NCBI GenBank assembly: GCA_946480445.1
Contig: CAMLJN010000009.1
Location: 1-64,000 of the forward strand
Direction: 5' to 3'
Source: an uncultured Buttiauxella sp.
GTDB lineage: Bacteria; Pseudomonadota; Gammaproteobacteria; Enterobacterales; Enterobacteriaceae
DNA length: 64,000 nucleotides
Positions 43,535 through 54,105 of this stretch are shown here, piece after piece; within the stretch, counting starts at the first letter, position 1; each line of letters starts with the position of its first letter. The notes under the pieces are model-generated. The model made no database searches, had not been told where the DNA came from, and was given only the letters and a program-made list of their open reading frames with translations. A program made the translations under genes and the position numbers.

Positions 43535-44224
43535 ATGACGGTAACCGCCCCGGTAATAACTATTGATGGCCCAAGCGGTGCAGGTAAAGGCACGCTCTGT
43601 AAGGCTATGGCAGAGGCGTTGCAGTGGCATCTGCTGGACTCCGGCGCAATCTATCGCGTGCTGGCTTTAGCAGCGCTCCATCACCAGGTCGACGTGGCTT
43701 CTGAAGAAGCACTGGTCCCCCTGGCAGCTCACCTCGACGTGCGCTTTGTCGCCACCGGAGGCAATCTGGAAGTCATTCTGGAAGGCGAAGATGTGAGCGG
43801 AGAAATTCGTACTCAGGAAGTCGCTAATGCTGCGTCACAGATCGCCGCTTTTCCTCGCGTTCGCGAAGCTCTACTGCGTCGTCAGCGTGCGTTTCGTGAA
43901 GCGCCCGGCCTTATTGCGGACGGACGAGACATGGGGACCGTAGTCTTCCCGGACGCACCGGTAAAAATCTTCCTCGACGCCTCGTCTGAGGAACGTGCAC
44001 GCAGGCGAATGCTTCAGTTGCAGGAAAAGGGCATTGATGTTAACTTTGAACGCCTTTTGGCCGAAATAAAAGAGCGCGACGATCGCGATCGTAACCGGCC
44101 AGTGGCGCCGTTAGTCCCTGCGGCGGATGCTTTAGTGCTGGATTCAACCAGCATGTCGATAGACGAAGTTATCGAAAAAGCATTGGCTTATGCACGTGAA
44201 GTCCTCGCGCAGTCATCGCACTGA
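43535..44224 (+). CDS. cmk: Cytidylate kinase
   Basis: The 229 residues (E. coli 227) carry the P-loop GPSGAGKGT, the CMP-binding DSGAIYR and the [13 protein letters not shown] stretch. It phosphorylates CMP and dCMP. AAGGAG precedes the start by 8 nt. rpsA follows after 191 nt and in E. coli is partly read through from cmk. Confidence 0.98.
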   Translation: MTVTAPVITIDGPSGAGKGTLCKAMAEALQWHLLDSGAIYRVLALAALHHQVDVASEEALVPLAAHLDVRFVATGGNLEVILEGEDVSGEIRTQEVANAASQIAAFPRVREALLRRQRAFREAPGLIADGRDMGTVVFPDAPVKIFLDASSEERARRRMLQLQEKGIDVNFERLLAEIKERDDRDRNRPVAPLVPAADALVLDSTSMSIDEVIEKALAYAREVLAQSSH

Positions 44225-44292
44225 ATTGAGTGCCGCTGCGCTTTTGTCATATTTGTCATGATATTGCCATGGCGATATCACTGCAGATCGGG

Positions 44293-44415
44293 TAAAATTT
44301 GCCCCCTGTAATAAGAACCCTGTCGGCATGGAGCCAATGGCGGGGTATGTGAAACAACCCCATTCGGCGGGATGCTAAATGGACGTTAAACTAAAGAACC
44401 TTGAAGATTAACAAC
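44293..44415 (+). promoter_or_regulatory. rpsA promoter and autoregulatory leader
   Basis: A TAAAAT -10 box (44293-44298) is followed by a leader with several possible hairpins. The clearest is GGGGT-a-TGT / ACA-ACCCC (44342-44361). GGA motifs occur at several points. Only a degenerate GAAG (44403-44406) stands before the ATG. In E. coli this structured leader without a proper Shine-Dalgarno sequence is translated very efficiently and repressed by S1 itself. Confidence 0.75.
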
Positions 44416-46089
44416 ATGACTGAATCTTTCGCTCAACTCTTTGAAGAATCCCTGAAAACAATCGAAACCCGCCCGGGTTCCATCGTTCGTGGCGTTGTTG
44501 TTGCTATCGACAAAGACGTAGTACTGGTTGACGCCGGTCTGAAATCTGAGTCTGCCATTCCGGCTGAGCAATTCAAAAACGCTGCTGGCGAACTGGAAAT
44601 CCAGGTTGGCGACGAAGTTGATGTTGCACTGGACGCGGTTGAAGATGGCTTCGGTGAAACTCTGCTGTCCCGTGAGAAAGCTAAGCGTCACGAAGCCTGG
44701 ATCACGCTGGAAAAAGCTTACGAAGAAGCTGAAACTGTGGTCGGTGTTATCAACGGTAAAGTTAAAGGTGGCTTCACTGTTGAGCTGAACGGTATTCGCG
44801 CGTTCCTGCCAGGTTCCCTGGTTGACGTTCGTCCGGTTCGCGACACTCTGCACCTCGAAGGCAAAGAGCTTGAGTTCAAAGTAATCAAGCTTGACCAGAA
44901 ACGTAACAACGTTGTTGTTTCTCGCCGTGCTGTTATCGAATCTGAAAACAGCGCAGAACGCGATCAGCTGCTGGAAAACCTGCAGGAAGGCATGGAAGTT
45001 AAAGGTATCGTTAAGAACCTCACTGACTACGGTGCATTCGTTGATCTGGGCGGCGTTGATGGCCTGCTGCACATCACTGACATGGCGTGGAAACGCGTTA
45101 AGCATCCAAGCGAAATCGTGAACGTTGGCGACGAAATCACTGTTAAAGTGCTGAAGTTCGACCGCGAGCGTACCCGTGTTTCCCTGGGCCTGAAACAGCT
45201 GGGCGAAGATCCATGGGTAGCTATCGCTAAGCGTTACCCGGAAGGCACTCGTCTGACTGGCCGCGTGACCAACCTGACCGACTACGGCTGCTTCGTTGAA
45301 ATCGAAGAAGGCGTTGAAGGCCTGGTGCACGTTTCCGAAATGGACTGGACCAACAAAAACATCCACCCATCCAAAGTTGTTAACGTTGGTGATGTAGTGG
45401 AAGTCATGGTTCTGGATATCGACGAAGAACGTCGTCGTATCTCCCTGGGCCTGAAACAGTGCAAAAACAACCCATGGCAGCAGTTCGCTGAGACCCACAA
45501 CAAAGGCGACCGCGTTGAAGGTAAAATCAAGTCTATCACTGACTTCGGTATCTTCATCGGCCTGGACGGCGGCATCGACGGCCTGGTTCACCTGTCTGAC
45601 ATCTCCTGGAACGTTGCAGGCGAAGAAGCAGTACGTGAATACAAAAAAGGCGACGAAATCGCAGCTGTGGTTCTGCAGGTTGACGCAGAGCGCGAGCGTA
45701 TCTCCCTGGGTGTTAAACAACTCGCAGAAGATCCGTTCAACAACTACGTTGCGCTGAACAAGAAAGGCACTATCGTTACTGGTAAAGTAACGGCAGTTGA
45801 CGCGAAAGGTGCTACAGTTGAATTAGCAGATGGCGTAGAAGGCTACCTGCGTGCTTCTGAAGCTTCCCGTGACCGCGTTGAAGATGCAACTCTGGTTCTG
45901 AGCGTTGGCGACGATGTTGAAGCTAAATTCACCGGCGTCGATCGTAAAAACCGTGTTGTAAGCCTGTCTGTTCGTGCTAAAGACGAAGCTGACGAGAAAG
46001 ATGCAATTGCGACTGTTAACAACAAACAGGAAGAAGGCAACTTCTCTAACGCAATGGCTGAAGCATTCAAAGCAGCTAAAGGCGAGTAA
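44416..46089 (+). CDS. rpsA: 30S ribosomal protein S1
   Basis: ATG 44416 ([13 protein letters not shown]) gives 557 residues, as in E. coli. Six S1 OB-fold repeats are visible from their recurring [18 protein letters not shown]-type segments. The first two bind the ribosome and the rest bind mRNA. Codon use is extremely biased, as for a highly expressed gene. Five extra in-frame codons upstream (TTG 44401) lie inside the leader and are not used. Confidence 0.99.
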   Translation: MTESFAQLFEESLKTIETRPGSIVRGVVVAIDKDVVLVDAGLKSESAIPAEQFKNAAGELEIQVGDEVDVALDAVEDGFGETLLSREKAKRHEAWITLEKAYEEAETVVGVINGKVKGGFTVELNGIRAFLPGSLVDVRPVRDTLHLEGKELEFKVIKLDQKRNNVVVSRRAVIESENSAERDQLLENLQEGMEVKGIVKNLTDYGAFVDLGGVDGLLHITDMAWKRVKHPSEIVNVGDEITVKVLKFDRERTRVSLGLKQLGEDPWVAIAKRYPEGTRLTGRVTNLTDYGCFVEIEEGVEGLVHVSEMDWTNKNIHPSKVVNVGDVVEVMVLDIDEERRRISLGLKQCKNNPWQQFAETHNKGDRVEGKIKSITDFGIFIGLDGGIDGLVHLSDISWNVAGEEAVREYKKGDEIAAVVLQVDAERERISLGVKQLAEDPFNNYVALNKKGTIVTGKVTAVDAKGATVELADGVEGYLRASEASRDRVEDATLVLSVGDDVEAKFTGVDRKNRVVSLSVRAKDEADEKDAIATVNNKQEEGNFSNAMAEAFKAAKGE

Positions 46090-46107
46090 TCGTCCGAGCG
46101 CTAAATC

Positions 46108-46130
46108 AGGGCGGCTACGGCCGCCCTTGT
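46108..46130 (+). terminator. rpsA terminator
   Basis: AGGGCGGC-TACG-GCCGCCCT is followed by TGTT. The weak T tract suggests some readthrough to ihfB. Confidence 0.75.
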
Positions 46131-46179
46131 TCGATTGATAGCTGTAAGCTAATTTTCCTGAAAGGAAACCGGAGGAATC

Positions 46180-46467
46180 ATGACCAAGTCAGAATTGATA
46201 GAAAGACTTGCAACCCAGCAATCTCACATTCCCGCTAAAGCTGTGGAAGATGCAGTTAAAGAGATGTTGGAACATATGGCCTCTACGCTAGCCCTTGGCG
46301 AGCGTATTGAAATCCGGGGTTTCGGCAGCTTCTCATTACACTATCGCGCTCCTCGCACCGGACGTAACCCTAAAACCGGCGACAAAGTGGATCTGGAAGG
46401 CAAGTACGTTCCACACTTCAAGCCAGGTAAAGAGCTGCGTGACCGCGCCAATATTTACGGCAATTAA
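46180..46467 (+). CDS. ihfB: Integration host factor beta subunit
   Basis: The 95 residues include the HU/IHF arm [13 protein letters not shown] and the intercalating-proline region. The C terminus has one residue more (Asn) than the 94-residue E. coli protein. With IhfA it bends DNA at specific sites. GGAGG is 4 nt before ATG. It follows rpsA, as in E. coli. Confidence 0.99.
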   Translation: MTKSELIERLATQQSHIPAKAVEDAVKEMLEHMASTLALGERIEIRGFGSFSLHYRAPRTGRNPKTGDKVDLEGKYVPHFKPGKELRDRANIYGN

Positions 46468-46486
46468 GTCTACGGATTTAACTGTT

Positions 46487-46517
46487 AAAAACGGTACCCT
46501 CGGGTGCCGTTTTTTTA
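46487..46517 (+). terminator. ihfB terminator
   Basis: AAAACGGTACC / GGTGCCGTTTT (one G-T pair) is followed by TTTA, about 20 nt after the stop. Confidence 0.88.
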
Positions 46518-46673
46518 TGGCTGAAAGTCGCTATTGCGACCCTGCTCGGGTTTTGCGCTGAAAATATGCCTGCCTCCTGAAAGACGCTGGAAAGCGGCGC
46601 GTAAAAACAACATATGGCGCATGACGCTGCGTCGGTGAAACATCACACTGTCTTTAACAAGGAGGTCGCTGTG

Positions 46674-48947
46674 ATGACTTTACCCGGTTTTTGCCTGAGC
46701 GCTATCGCAGGGATCCTGCCGCTGCTCTGGCTGGCAACTCTTCCCGAACTGGCCACTATTATTGCTTTGCTGCTGGCGGGGCTATGCTTTGCGGCTTTGC
46801 CTTTTTGCGTAGCGCGTTATCTGGCGACGGCTATAGTGTGCTGCTGCTGGGGGATGCTTGCCGGCCAGGAAAGCCTGCACCCCTTTGCGGAATGGACACA
46901 AAACCCTCTTGTCGTCGAAGCTGTCATAACGCGTACCGACGGTGAAAAAAATCATGAGCTGGAGCTGGTCAAGAGGGGAGATCGCTATATCTTTCCCCCG
47001 GTTGGCGTTGTTTTGCGCGGTACCCGGCTACCCGAACCCGTCTGCCCCGGTCAGAAATGGCTGATGACGCTGCGCCTGCAGCCGGTCCACGGCCAGCTCA
47101 ATGAGGGCGGGTTCGATAGCCAGCGCTATGCGCTGGCACAGCATCAGCCGTTCCGGGGGCGGGCGGTCGCGGCGAAACGACTCAATGAACGTTGTTCCTT
47201 GCGTGGCAGGTGGCTGACCACGGTAAGATCTGCCACCCACTCCCTAAGCCTGCAGGGCATTATCCTGGCTTTAGGCTTCGGTGAACGCACCTTTATGAAG
47301 GACGAGGTCAAAGACAGCCTGCGGCAAACCGGGACGGCGCATCTGGTGGCGATTTCAGGATTGCATATTTCGCTGGCGGCAGGTGCCGGCTGGCTGCTGG
47401 CGCGTTTACTGCAAGGGTTGCTTCCGGCTCATCGCATTCACTTTCGGCTGCCTTTGTTGGCGAGTTTATTCACGGCCGGGATTGCCACCTGGCTTGCAGG
47501 GGCAAATCCTCCGGCGCAACGCGCATTTCTGGGGCTGAGCCTCTGGGTTGCGCTGCGCCTGAGTGGAAGACAATGGACGGCCTGGGAGGTCTGGGCTGGC
47601 TGTATTGCCGGTATCTTGCTTTATGACCCGTTAAGCGTGTTGTCAGACAGTTTCTGGCTCTCCGTCCTTGCCGTTGCCGCATTAATTTTCTGGTATCAGT
47701 GGGTGCCCCTGCCGCCGTCTTTCGCGCGTAGGGGGGCATGGTATCGCCTTCCGATCGGCCTGTTGCATTTGCAGGTGGGTATCACGCTGCTGCTGTTGCC
47801 TCTGCAGGTCTTTATCTTTCACGGCATCAGTCTGAATGCTCTGCCAGCCAACCTGCTGGCGGTGCCTGTCGTCTCTTTTATTATCATGCCGTTAATTTTT
47901 AGCGGCCTGTTAGTGACGGCAGTCCCCTGGCTGGGCGAACACCTGTGGTGGCTGGTGGATTTCTTGCTGGGGCAGCTGTTTGTTTTCCTCAAGCTGCTTC
48001 CCGGAGGCTGGCTTGAACTGGACAAACGCTTTCGGGCACTGAGCTTTATTGGCTGGGCAAGTATCGGGATCTTTCGCCTGCGGCTGTGGCGAACCTCTCC
48101 GTGTTCTGTCGGTGTGCTGATAGTGGCTCTGCTGGTGTGCAGCCTGCGTCTGCCCGAAAAAAAAGACGATCGGACATGGGAAATCACCATGCTGGATATC
48201 GGGCATGGCCTGGCTATGGCTCTTATCCGCCATGGCAAAGTGCTGTTTTACGACACGGGAGGCGCCTGGCCTGGCGGTGACAGCGCAAGGCAAGTCATTA
48301 TTCCCTGGCTACGCTGGCATCATCTTGAGCCGGAAGCCATCGTTATCAGTCACGAACACCTGGATCACCGCGGCGGGCTGAACAGCCTGCTCAAAACCTG
48401 GCCGTCGCTGCCGGTGCGCAGCCCGCTGCGCTGGGTAAACCATCAGTCCTGCTTTGCCGGCGACAAATGGCAATGGCAGGGGCTGGATTTCACTGTGTTG
48501 TGGCCACCGGCAGAACACCGGGCGCCGGGTAATAACGGCTCCTGTGTGGTGATGGTCAGCGACGGGAATATTAAAATACTGTTGACCGGGGATGTGGAAG
48601 CGCCAGCGGAACGGGCTATGCTCAGAAGTCTGATGGGGGGATTACAGGCAGATATTATTCAGGTTCCCCATCACGGCAGCCGCACATCTTCCGGCGCGCC
48701 TCTCCTGCGCGCGGTGTCGGGCAAGGCGGCTCTGGCCTCGGCTTCTCGTTATAACGCGTGGCGACTTCCCTCGGTAAAGGTTATCGAACGCTATCGGAAA
48801 CAAGGCTATGTCTGGTACGACACCGCACACTCCGGGCAAATCACTATTCGAATAAATAGTGATAAATGGCAAATCAATGGCTTCAGAGAACAAATATTAC
48901 CCCGTTGGTATCATCAGTGGTTTGGCGTGGGCAAGGATAATGGGTAG
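46674..48947 (+). CDS. ycaI: ComEC/Rec2-family DNA uptake channel homologue YcaI
   Basis: ATG 46674 (MTLPGFCLSAIAGILP) gives 757 residues (E. coli 754). The GTG one codon earlier is equally close to AAGGAGG and could also be used. The order is N-terminal membrane helices, an OB-like DUF4131 segment, the competence membrane domain (GTAHLVAISGLHISLAAG, about 220), and a C-terminal metallo-beta-lactamase-like domain with SHEHLDHRGG and QVPHHGSRTSS. In naturally competent species ComEC carries single-stranded DNA into the cytoplasm. Here the gene is complete, although it is clearly more divergent from E. coli than its neighbours. Confidence 0.95.
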   Translation: MTLPGFCLSAIAGILPLLWLATLPELATIIALLLAGLCFAALPFCVARYLATAIVCCCWGMLAGQESLHPFAEWTQNPLVVEAVITRTDGEKNHELELVKRGDRYIFPPVGVVLRGTRLPEPVCPGQKWLMTLRLQPVHGQLNEGGFDSQRYALAQHQPFRGRAVAAKRLNERCSLRGRWLTTVRSATHSLSLQGIILALGFGERTFMKDEVKDSLRQTGTAHLVAISGLHISLAAGAGWLLARLLQGLLPAHRIHFRLPLLASLFTAGIATWLAGANPPAQRAFLGLSLWVALRLSGRQWTAWEVWAGCIAGILLYDPLSVLSDSFWLSVLAVAALIFWYQWVPLPPSFARRGAWYRLPIGLLHLQVGITLLLLPLQVFIFHGISLNALPANLLAVPVVSFIIMPLIFSGLLVTAVPWLGEHLWWLVDFLLGQLFVFLKLLPGGWLELDKRFRALSFIGWASIGIFRLRLWRTSPCSVGVLIVALLVCSLRLPEKKDDRTWEITMLDIGHGLAMALIRHGKVLFYDTGGAWPGGDSARQVIIPWLRWHHLEPEAIVISHEHLDHRGGLNSLLKTWPSLPVRSPLRWVNHQSCFAGDKWQWQGLDFTVLWPPAEHRAPGNNGSCVVMVSDGNIKILLTGDVEAPAERAMLRSLMGGLQADIIQVPHHGSRTSSGAPLLRAVSGKAALASASRYNAWRLPSVKVIERYRKQGYVWYDTAHSGQITIRINSDKWQINGFREQILPRWYHQWFGVGKDNG

Positions 48948-48983
48948 AATATGCGGCTATTTCATCACATGCTGGTTTATTGA

Positions 48984-50732
48984 ATGCATAACGATAAAGA
49001 TCTCTCCACAGTACAGACCTTCCGCCGCCTTTGGCCGATGATTGCTCCTTTCAAAGCAGGTCTGATCGTGGCTGGGGTTGCGTTAATTCTCAACGCAGCC
49101 AGCGATACATTTATGCTATCGCTGCTCAAACCGTTACTGGATGATGGTTTTGGTAAAACGGATAAGTCCGTTTTGTTATGGATGCCGCTGGTCGTCATCG
49201 GGCTGATGGTGATGCGTGGTATCACAAGCTATGTTTCAAGCTACTGTATCTCCTGGGTATCTGGGCAGGTGGTGATGAACATGCGCCGCCGCCTGTTCAG
49301 CCATATGATGGGGATGCCCGTTGCCTTCTTCGATCAGCAGTCGACGGGGACTTTGCTTTCCCGCATTACCTACGACTCCGAGCAGGTAGCCTCTTCTTCT
49401 TCCAGCGCGCTGATTACGGTCGTCCGTGAAGGCGCGTCGATCATTGGCCTCTTTGTGCTGATGTTCTGGTACAGCTGGCAGCTGTCCTTGATTCTGATTG
49501 TGCTGGCGCCCATTGTCTCCTTTGCTATTCGCATGGTTTCTAAACGCTTCCGTAATATCAGTAAGAACATGCAGAACACCATGGGACAGGTCACGACCAG
49601 CGCGGAACAAATGCTGAAAGGGCATAAAGAAGTGCTGATTTTTGGTGGCCAGCACGTGGAAACTGAGCGCTTTAATAAAGTCAGTAATCGCATGCGCCAC
49701 CAGGGCATGAAGCTGGTCTCTGCCTCTTCCATTTCCGACCCCATCATTCAGCTGATTGCTTCTCTGGCGCTGGCCTTTGTGCTGTATGCCGCAAGTTTCC
49801 CTAGCGTGATGGAAACGCTGACTGCGGGGACCATCACCGTGGTGTTCTCCTCGATGATTGCCCTGATGCGTCCGTTGAAATCCTTAACTAACGTCAATGC
49901 ACAGTTCCAGCGCGGGATGGCAGCTTGCCAGACGCTGTTCTCGATTCTTGATTCCGAACAGGAAAAAGACGAAGGCAAAAAGACAATTGAACGTGCGAAG
50001 GGCGATCTTGAATTTAAAGATGTGACCTTTACCTATCCTGGCCGCGAAATTCCTGCGTTGCGCGACATCAGCCTGACCATTCCAGCGGGTAAAATGGTCG
50101 CGCTGGTAGGGCGTTCTGGCTCCGGTAAGTCCACCATTGCCAGCCTGATTACCCGCTTCTACGATATTGAGCAGGGCAGCATTATGATCGACGGCGTAGA
50201 CATCCGTGAATATACGCTGTCTTCGCTGCGCAATCAGGTGGCGCTGGTTTCACAGAACGTGCATCTGTTTAACGATACCATTGCCAATAACATTGCCTAT
50301 GCCCGTACTGAACAGTACAGCCGCGAAGATATTGAAAAGGCGGCTACCATGGCGTACGCGATGGACTTCATCAATAAAATGGACAACGGCCTGGATACCG
50401 TCATCGGTGAGAATGGCGTGCTGCTTTCCGGTGGTCAGCGCCAGCGTATCGCCATTGCCCGTGCGCTTCTGCGCGACAGCCCAATCCTGATTCTTGATGA
50501 GGCGACGTCCGCCCTGGATACCGAATCTGAACGTGCCATCCAGGCGGCGCTGGACGAGCTGCAGAAAAACCGCACTTCTCTGGTCATCGCGCACCGCCTG
50601 TCCACTATCGAGCAGGCAGACGAAATCGTCGTGGTGGAAGATGGTCGCATTGTGGAGCGCGGCCCTCACGCTGAACTTATCGCGCATCGCGGCGTGTATG
50701 CTCAGTTGCACAAAATGCAGTTCGGCGAATGA
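48984..50732 (+). CDS. msbA: MsbA lipid A-core flippase
   Basis: The 582-residue half-transporter has six membrane helices followed by an ATPase with Walker [10 protein letters not shown], signature LLSGGQRQR and Walker [13 protein letters not shown]. It flips lipid A-core across the inner membrane. The ribosome binding site is weak. Only 36 nt separate it from ycaI. The stop overlaps the lpxK ATG (ATGA), linking flippase and lipid A kinase. Confidence 0.99.
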   Translation: MHNDKDLSTVQTFRRLWPMIAPFKAGLIVAGVALILNAASDTFMLSLLKPLLDDGFGKTDKSVLLWMPLVVIGLMVMRGITSYVSSYCISWVSGQVVMNMRRRLFSHMMGMPVAFFDQQSTGTLLSRITYDSEQVASSSSSALITVVREGASIIGLFVLMFWYSWQLSLILIVLAPIVSFAIRMVSKRFRNISKNMQNTMGQVTTSAEQMLKGHKEVLIFGGQHVETERFNKVSNRMRHQGMKLVSASSISDPIIQLIASLALAFVLYAASFPSVMETLTAGTITVVFSSMIALMRPLKSLTNVNAQFQRGMAACQTLFSILDSEQEKDEGKKTIERAKGDLEFKDVTFTYPGREIPALRDISLTIPAGKMVALVGRSGSGKSTIASLITRFYDIEQGSIMIDGVDIREYTLSSLRNQVALVSQNVHLFNDTIANNIAYARTEQYSREDIEKAATMAYAMDFINKMDNGLDTVIGENGVLLSGGQRQRIAIARALLRDSPILILDEATSALDTESERAIQAALDELQKNRTSLVIAHRLSTIEQADEIVVVEDGRIVERGPHAELIAHRGVYAQLHKMQFGE

Positions 50733-51715
50733 TAGAACGCATCTGGTCGGGGAAATCACCTCTCTACCTGCTGCTGCTGCCGCTTGCCTGGCTGTATGGT
50801 CTGGTGAGCGGCATGATTCGTCTGTCCTACCGTCTGGGCCTGCGTAAAACCTGGCGTTCGCCGGTGCCTGTCGTGGTCGTGGGTAATCTTACGGCCGGGG
50901 GCAATGGCAAGACGCCGGTGGTCATCTGGCTTGTTGAACAGCTGCAACAGCGTGGTATCCGGGTTGGGGTCGTTTCCCGGGGCTATGGCGGCAAGGCTGA
51001 TCGTTACCCTCTGATGCTCACGCCGGAAACGACGACTGCGCAGGCTGGAGATGAGCCCGTGCTCATTTATCAGCGCACCGCTGCGCCCGTGGCCGTGGCA
51101 CCCGAACGCAGTGCCGCGGTGAAAGCACTGCTTGAACATGCCCGGCCTCAGCTCATCATTACCGATGACGGGCTTCAGCATTACGCCCTGGGACGCGACA
51201 AAGAAATCGTCGTGGTGGATGGTGTTCGTCGGTTTGGCAACGGCTGGTGGCTCCCTGCGGGGCCAATGCGTGAACGTGCCGATCGACTAAACTCCGTTGA
51301 TGCGGTGATTACCAACGGCGGAGAAGCTCAGGCAGGAGAAATTGCTATGCGCCTGCAACCGGGCGAGGCGGTGAACCTTCTCACGGGCGAACGCCGTCCC
51401 GTACAGGCTTTGCAGAGTGTTGTCGCCATGGCGGGAATCGGCCACCCTCCGCGTTTTTTTGCCACCTTACGACAGTGTGGCGTTATCCCTGTTACTACGG
51501 TAAGCCTTGCCGATCACCAGGCGCTGACCGAGCCTGATGTGGATAAGCTGGTGCAAAAAGAGCAGACGCTACTGATGACGGAAAAAGATGCCGTGAAGTG
51601 CCGTGCGTTTGCAGAAGGTCATACTAACTGGTGGTATCTGCCCGTTGATGCCCACCTTGCCCAACCGCAGGCTGAAGCGCTGCTGCAAACACTGGTTGCG
51701 CTGGTGAAAGCATAG
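50729..51715 (+). CDS. lpxK: Tetraacyldisaccharide 4'-kinase
   Basis: The 328 residues match E. coli. The P-loop is [11 protein letters not shown], followed by [13 protein letters not shown] and [12 protein letters not shown]. LpxK adds the 4' phosphate of lipid A at the inner membrane. Its start overlaps msbA by 4 nt, so its translation is likely coupled. Confidence 0.98.
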   Translation: MIERIWSGKSPLYLLLLPLAWLYGLVSGMIRLSYRLGLRKTWRSPVPVVVVGNLTAGGNGKTPVVIWLVEQLQQRGIRVGVVSRGYGGKADRYPLMLTPETTTAQAGDEPVLIYQRTAAPVAVAPERSAAVKALLEHARPQLIITDDGLQHYALGRDKEIVVVDGVRRFGNGWWLPAGPMRERADRLNSVDAVITNGGEAQAGEIAMRLQPGEAVNLLTGERRPVQALQSVVAMAGIGHPPRFFATLRQCGVIPVTTVSLADHQALTEPDVDKLVQKEQTLLMTEKDAVKCRAFAEGHTNWWYLPVDAHLAQPQAEALLQTLVALVKA

Positions 51716-51753
51716 TTGCAGCCAGTCCTGGATGTTGAAGACAGGAAAATGCC

Positions 51754-52986
51754 ATGTCCTTAACGTATCTGACTCTACGTGCTGCCCGACATCTTCATCT
51801 TGCCGCTCAGGGGCTGTTGCAAAAACCCCGTCGACGCGCCCGCGCGGCGGATATTACGGCGACTATTGCTCAGATGTCGCTTCTGCAAATTGATACCATC
51901 AATATCGTCGCCCGCAGCCCCTATCTGGTGCTGTTTAGTCGCCTTGGTCATTACCCCTCCGACTGGCTGGATAAAGCTTTAGCGCGCGGGGAGCTTATCG
52001 AATACTGGGCGCACGAAGCCTGTTTTTTGCCGAAAGAGGATTTCGCGCTGGTGCGCCACAGAATGCTCCAGCCGGAAAATATGGGCTGGAAATATAAGCC
52101 GGACTGGATGGCAGAACATGCGGAAGAAATCGATCGGCTGCTGGCTTATATCGCGGAAAAAGGGCCGGTACGCTCGGCTGATTTTGAGCATCCTCGTCAA
52201 GGTGCAGGCGGCTGGTGGGCATGGAAACCACATAAAAAACACCTTGAAGGCCTTTTTACATCCGGTCAGGTAATGGTCACGGAGCGCCGCAATTTTCAGC
52301 GAGTTTACGATCTTACGGCGCGAGTGATGCCGGACTGGAACGATGAGCTGCATCTTATCCGGCAGACGGAGGCGGAAGGCAAAATGCTGGAAAACAGCGC
52401 CCGCAGCCTGGGGATTTTCCGGCCCGAGTGGCTGGCTGATTATTATCGTTTGCGCAAAGTCCCCGTGAAGTCGGTCATCGCCGAGTGGGAGAAGCAGGGA
52501 AAAGTCATTCCCGTTCAGGTTGAAACCCTGGGTGAGATGTGGCTACATCATTCGCTGATGTCTTTGTTGCCCCGCGCGCAGAAAAACAAGCTGAACGCCA
52601 CCCACAGCGCTGTGCTTTCACCTTTCGACCCCGTGGTATGGGATCGCAAACGGGCGGAGGCGCTGTTTGATTTTTCTTACCGCCTGGAATGTTACACCCC
52701 GGCGGAGAAAAGAAAATACGGCTATTTTGTTCTGCCTTTGCTGCATCAGGGGGCGCTGGTCGGGAGAATGGATGCCAAAATGCACCGTAAACAGGGCGAG
52801 CTTGAGGTTATCAGCCTGCATCTGCAAGAGGGCGTAAAGGCAGCAAAATCTCTTCGTGATGGCCTGCAGGGTGCATTAAGCGAATTTGCTCGGTGGCAGG
52901 GCGCCGCGCGAATCAGGCTGGGCAATATTCCCGCTCAGCTTGCTTTATCCTGGGGAACCGGCTGGGAAATTCCCCCGGCAGGCTAA
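51754..52986 (+). CDS. ycaQ: YcaQ, DNA interstrand-crosslink glycosylase (AlkZ family)
   Basis: The 410 residues equal E. coli YcaQ. This is the HTH_42 winged-helix fold (three tandem winged helices). [18 protein letters not shown] contains the QxD catalytic motif of the family. YcaQ unhooks nitrogen-mustard type crosslinks. It lies 38 nt after lpxK and 49 nt before ycaR and has no functional link to the LPS genes. Confidence 0.95.
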   Translation: MSLTYLTLRAARHLHLAAQGLLQKPRRRARAADITATIAQMSLLQIDTINIVARSPYLVLFSRLGHYPSDWLDKALARGELIEYWAHEACFLPKEDFALVRHRMLQPENMGWKYKPDWMAEHAEEIDRLLAYIAEKGPVRSADFEHPRQGAGGWWAWKPHKKHLEGLFTSGQVMVTERRNFQRVYDLTARVMPDWNDELHLIRQTEAEGKMLENSARSLGIFRPEWLADYYRLRKVPVKSVIAEWEKQGKVIPVQVETLGEMWLHHSLMSLLPRAQKNKLNATHSAVLSPFDPVVWDRKRAEALFDFSYRLECYTPAEKRKYGYFVLPLLHQGALVGRMDAKMHRKQGELEVISLHLQEGVKAAKSLRDGLQGALSEFARWQGAARIRLGNIPAQLALSWGTGWEIPPAG

Positions 52987-53035
52987 ACAGTTATGCTATT
53001 CTGACGCCCTTGATGGCGCCCATTCTGGAGTGACT

Positions 53036-53218
53036 ATGGATCATCGTTTACTTGAAATCATTGCCTGCCCGGTCTGTAACGGCAAGCTCTATTATAACCA
53101 GGAGAAGCAGGAGCTTATCTGCAAACCTGATGGTCTGGCCTTCCCATTCCGCGACGGTATCCCCGTCCTGCTGGAAACCGAAGCCCGCACTTTGACACTG
53201 GATGAGACTAATCCATGA
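53036..53218 (+). CDS. ycaR: UPF0434/Trm112-like small protein YcaR
   Basis: ATG 53036 ([17 protein letters not shown]), with GGAG 6 nt upstream, gives 60 residues, as in E. coli. It carries the CPVC knuckle (11-14) and [14 protein letters not shown]. The in-frame codons upstream overlap the end of ycaQ and are not part of the gene. The stop overlaps the kdsB ATG by 4 nt. The function is unknown. Confidence 0.95.
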   Translation: MDHRLLEIIACPVCNGKLYYNQEKQELICKPDGLAFPFRDGIPVLLETEARTLTLDETNP

Positions 53219-53961
53219 GTTTTGTGGCCATTATTCCTGCTCGCTATGCGTCCACGCGTTTGCCGGGCAAGCCGTTAAAAGATATCAACGGCAAACCGAT
53301 GGTCGTGCATGTTCTCGAGCGCGCCCGTGAATCCGGGGCTGAACGTATTATTGTGGCAACAGATCACCAGGACGTGGCGCGCGCGGTAGAAGCGGCGGGG
53401 GGCGAAGTGTGCATGACCCGCCCCGATCATCAGTCCGGCACCGAGCGTCTGGCAGAAGTCATCGAAAAATGTGGCTTCAGCGATGAGACGGTCATCGTGA
53501 ATGTACAGGGCGATGAACCGATGATCCCACCGGTCATTATTCGCCAGGTTGCTGAAAACCTGGCAAACAGCCAGGCCGGGATGGCAACGCTTGCGGTACC
53601 CATCGACTCAGCCGAAGAAGCCTTTAACCCGAACGCGGTTAAAGTGGTGATGGATGCGCAGGGCTACGCGCTGTACTTCTCGAGAGCGACCATCCCCTGG
53701 GACCGTGACCGTTTCGCCGAATCCCGCGAAAAGATTGGTGATACTTTCCTGCGGCACATCGGCATTTACGGCTATCGTGCGGGATTCATCCGCCGCTATA
53801 TCAGCTGGGAGCCAAGCCAGCTTGAACAAATAGAAATGCTCGAGCAGCTGCGCGTGCTGTGGAATGGCGAAAAGATTCACGTCGCCGTCGCAAAAGAGAT
53901 CCCGAGCATCGGTGTGGATACGCCAGAAGATCTGGAGCGCGTGCGTATCGCGATGCGCTAA
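53215..53961 (+). CDS. kdsB: CMP-Kdo synthetase
   Basis: The 248 residues match E. coli. The nucleotide-binding stretch [14 protein letters not shown] opens the protein, followed by DEPMIPP and [13 protein letters not shown]. It activates Kdo for the LPS inner core. The overlap with ycaR (ATGA) implies coupled translation. Confidence 0.99.
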   Translation: MSFVAIIPARYASTRLPGKPLKDINGKPMVVHVLERARESGAERIIVATDHQDVARAVEAAGGEVCMTRPDHQSGTERLAEVIEKCGFSDETVIVNVQGDEPMIPPVIIRQVAENLANSQAGMATLAVPIDSAEEAFNPNAVKVVMDAQGYALYFSRATIPWDRDRFAESREKIGDTFLRHIGIYGYRAGFIRRYISWEPSQLEQIEMLEQLRVLWNGEKIHVAVAKEIPSIGVDTPEDLERVRIAMR

Positions 53962-53985
53962 CTTCCTCTTTTCCCTCGCACTGTA

Positions 53986-54013
53986 AAAAAACCGGCTGCC
54001 TGCCGGTTTTTTA
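53986..54013 (+). terminator. kdsB terminator
   Basis: ACCGGC / GCCGGT with flanking A and T runs (AAAAAA before, TTTTTT after) forms a standard intrinsic terminator. Confidence 0.92.
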
Positions 54014-54105
54014 TTATCTGAACACAGTTTGATCTGAGCAAATGTCATCCTGAAAAAGCACGCTCATTATGCATTAAGACCAGTGTTCATAAGGGGTAAC
54101 GGGTT

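Noticed and set aside
44386-45720. 444-codon open frame antisense to rpsA
   Set aside because: Same cause: it mirrors the biased, repetitive rpsA coding sequence and has no recognisable domain.
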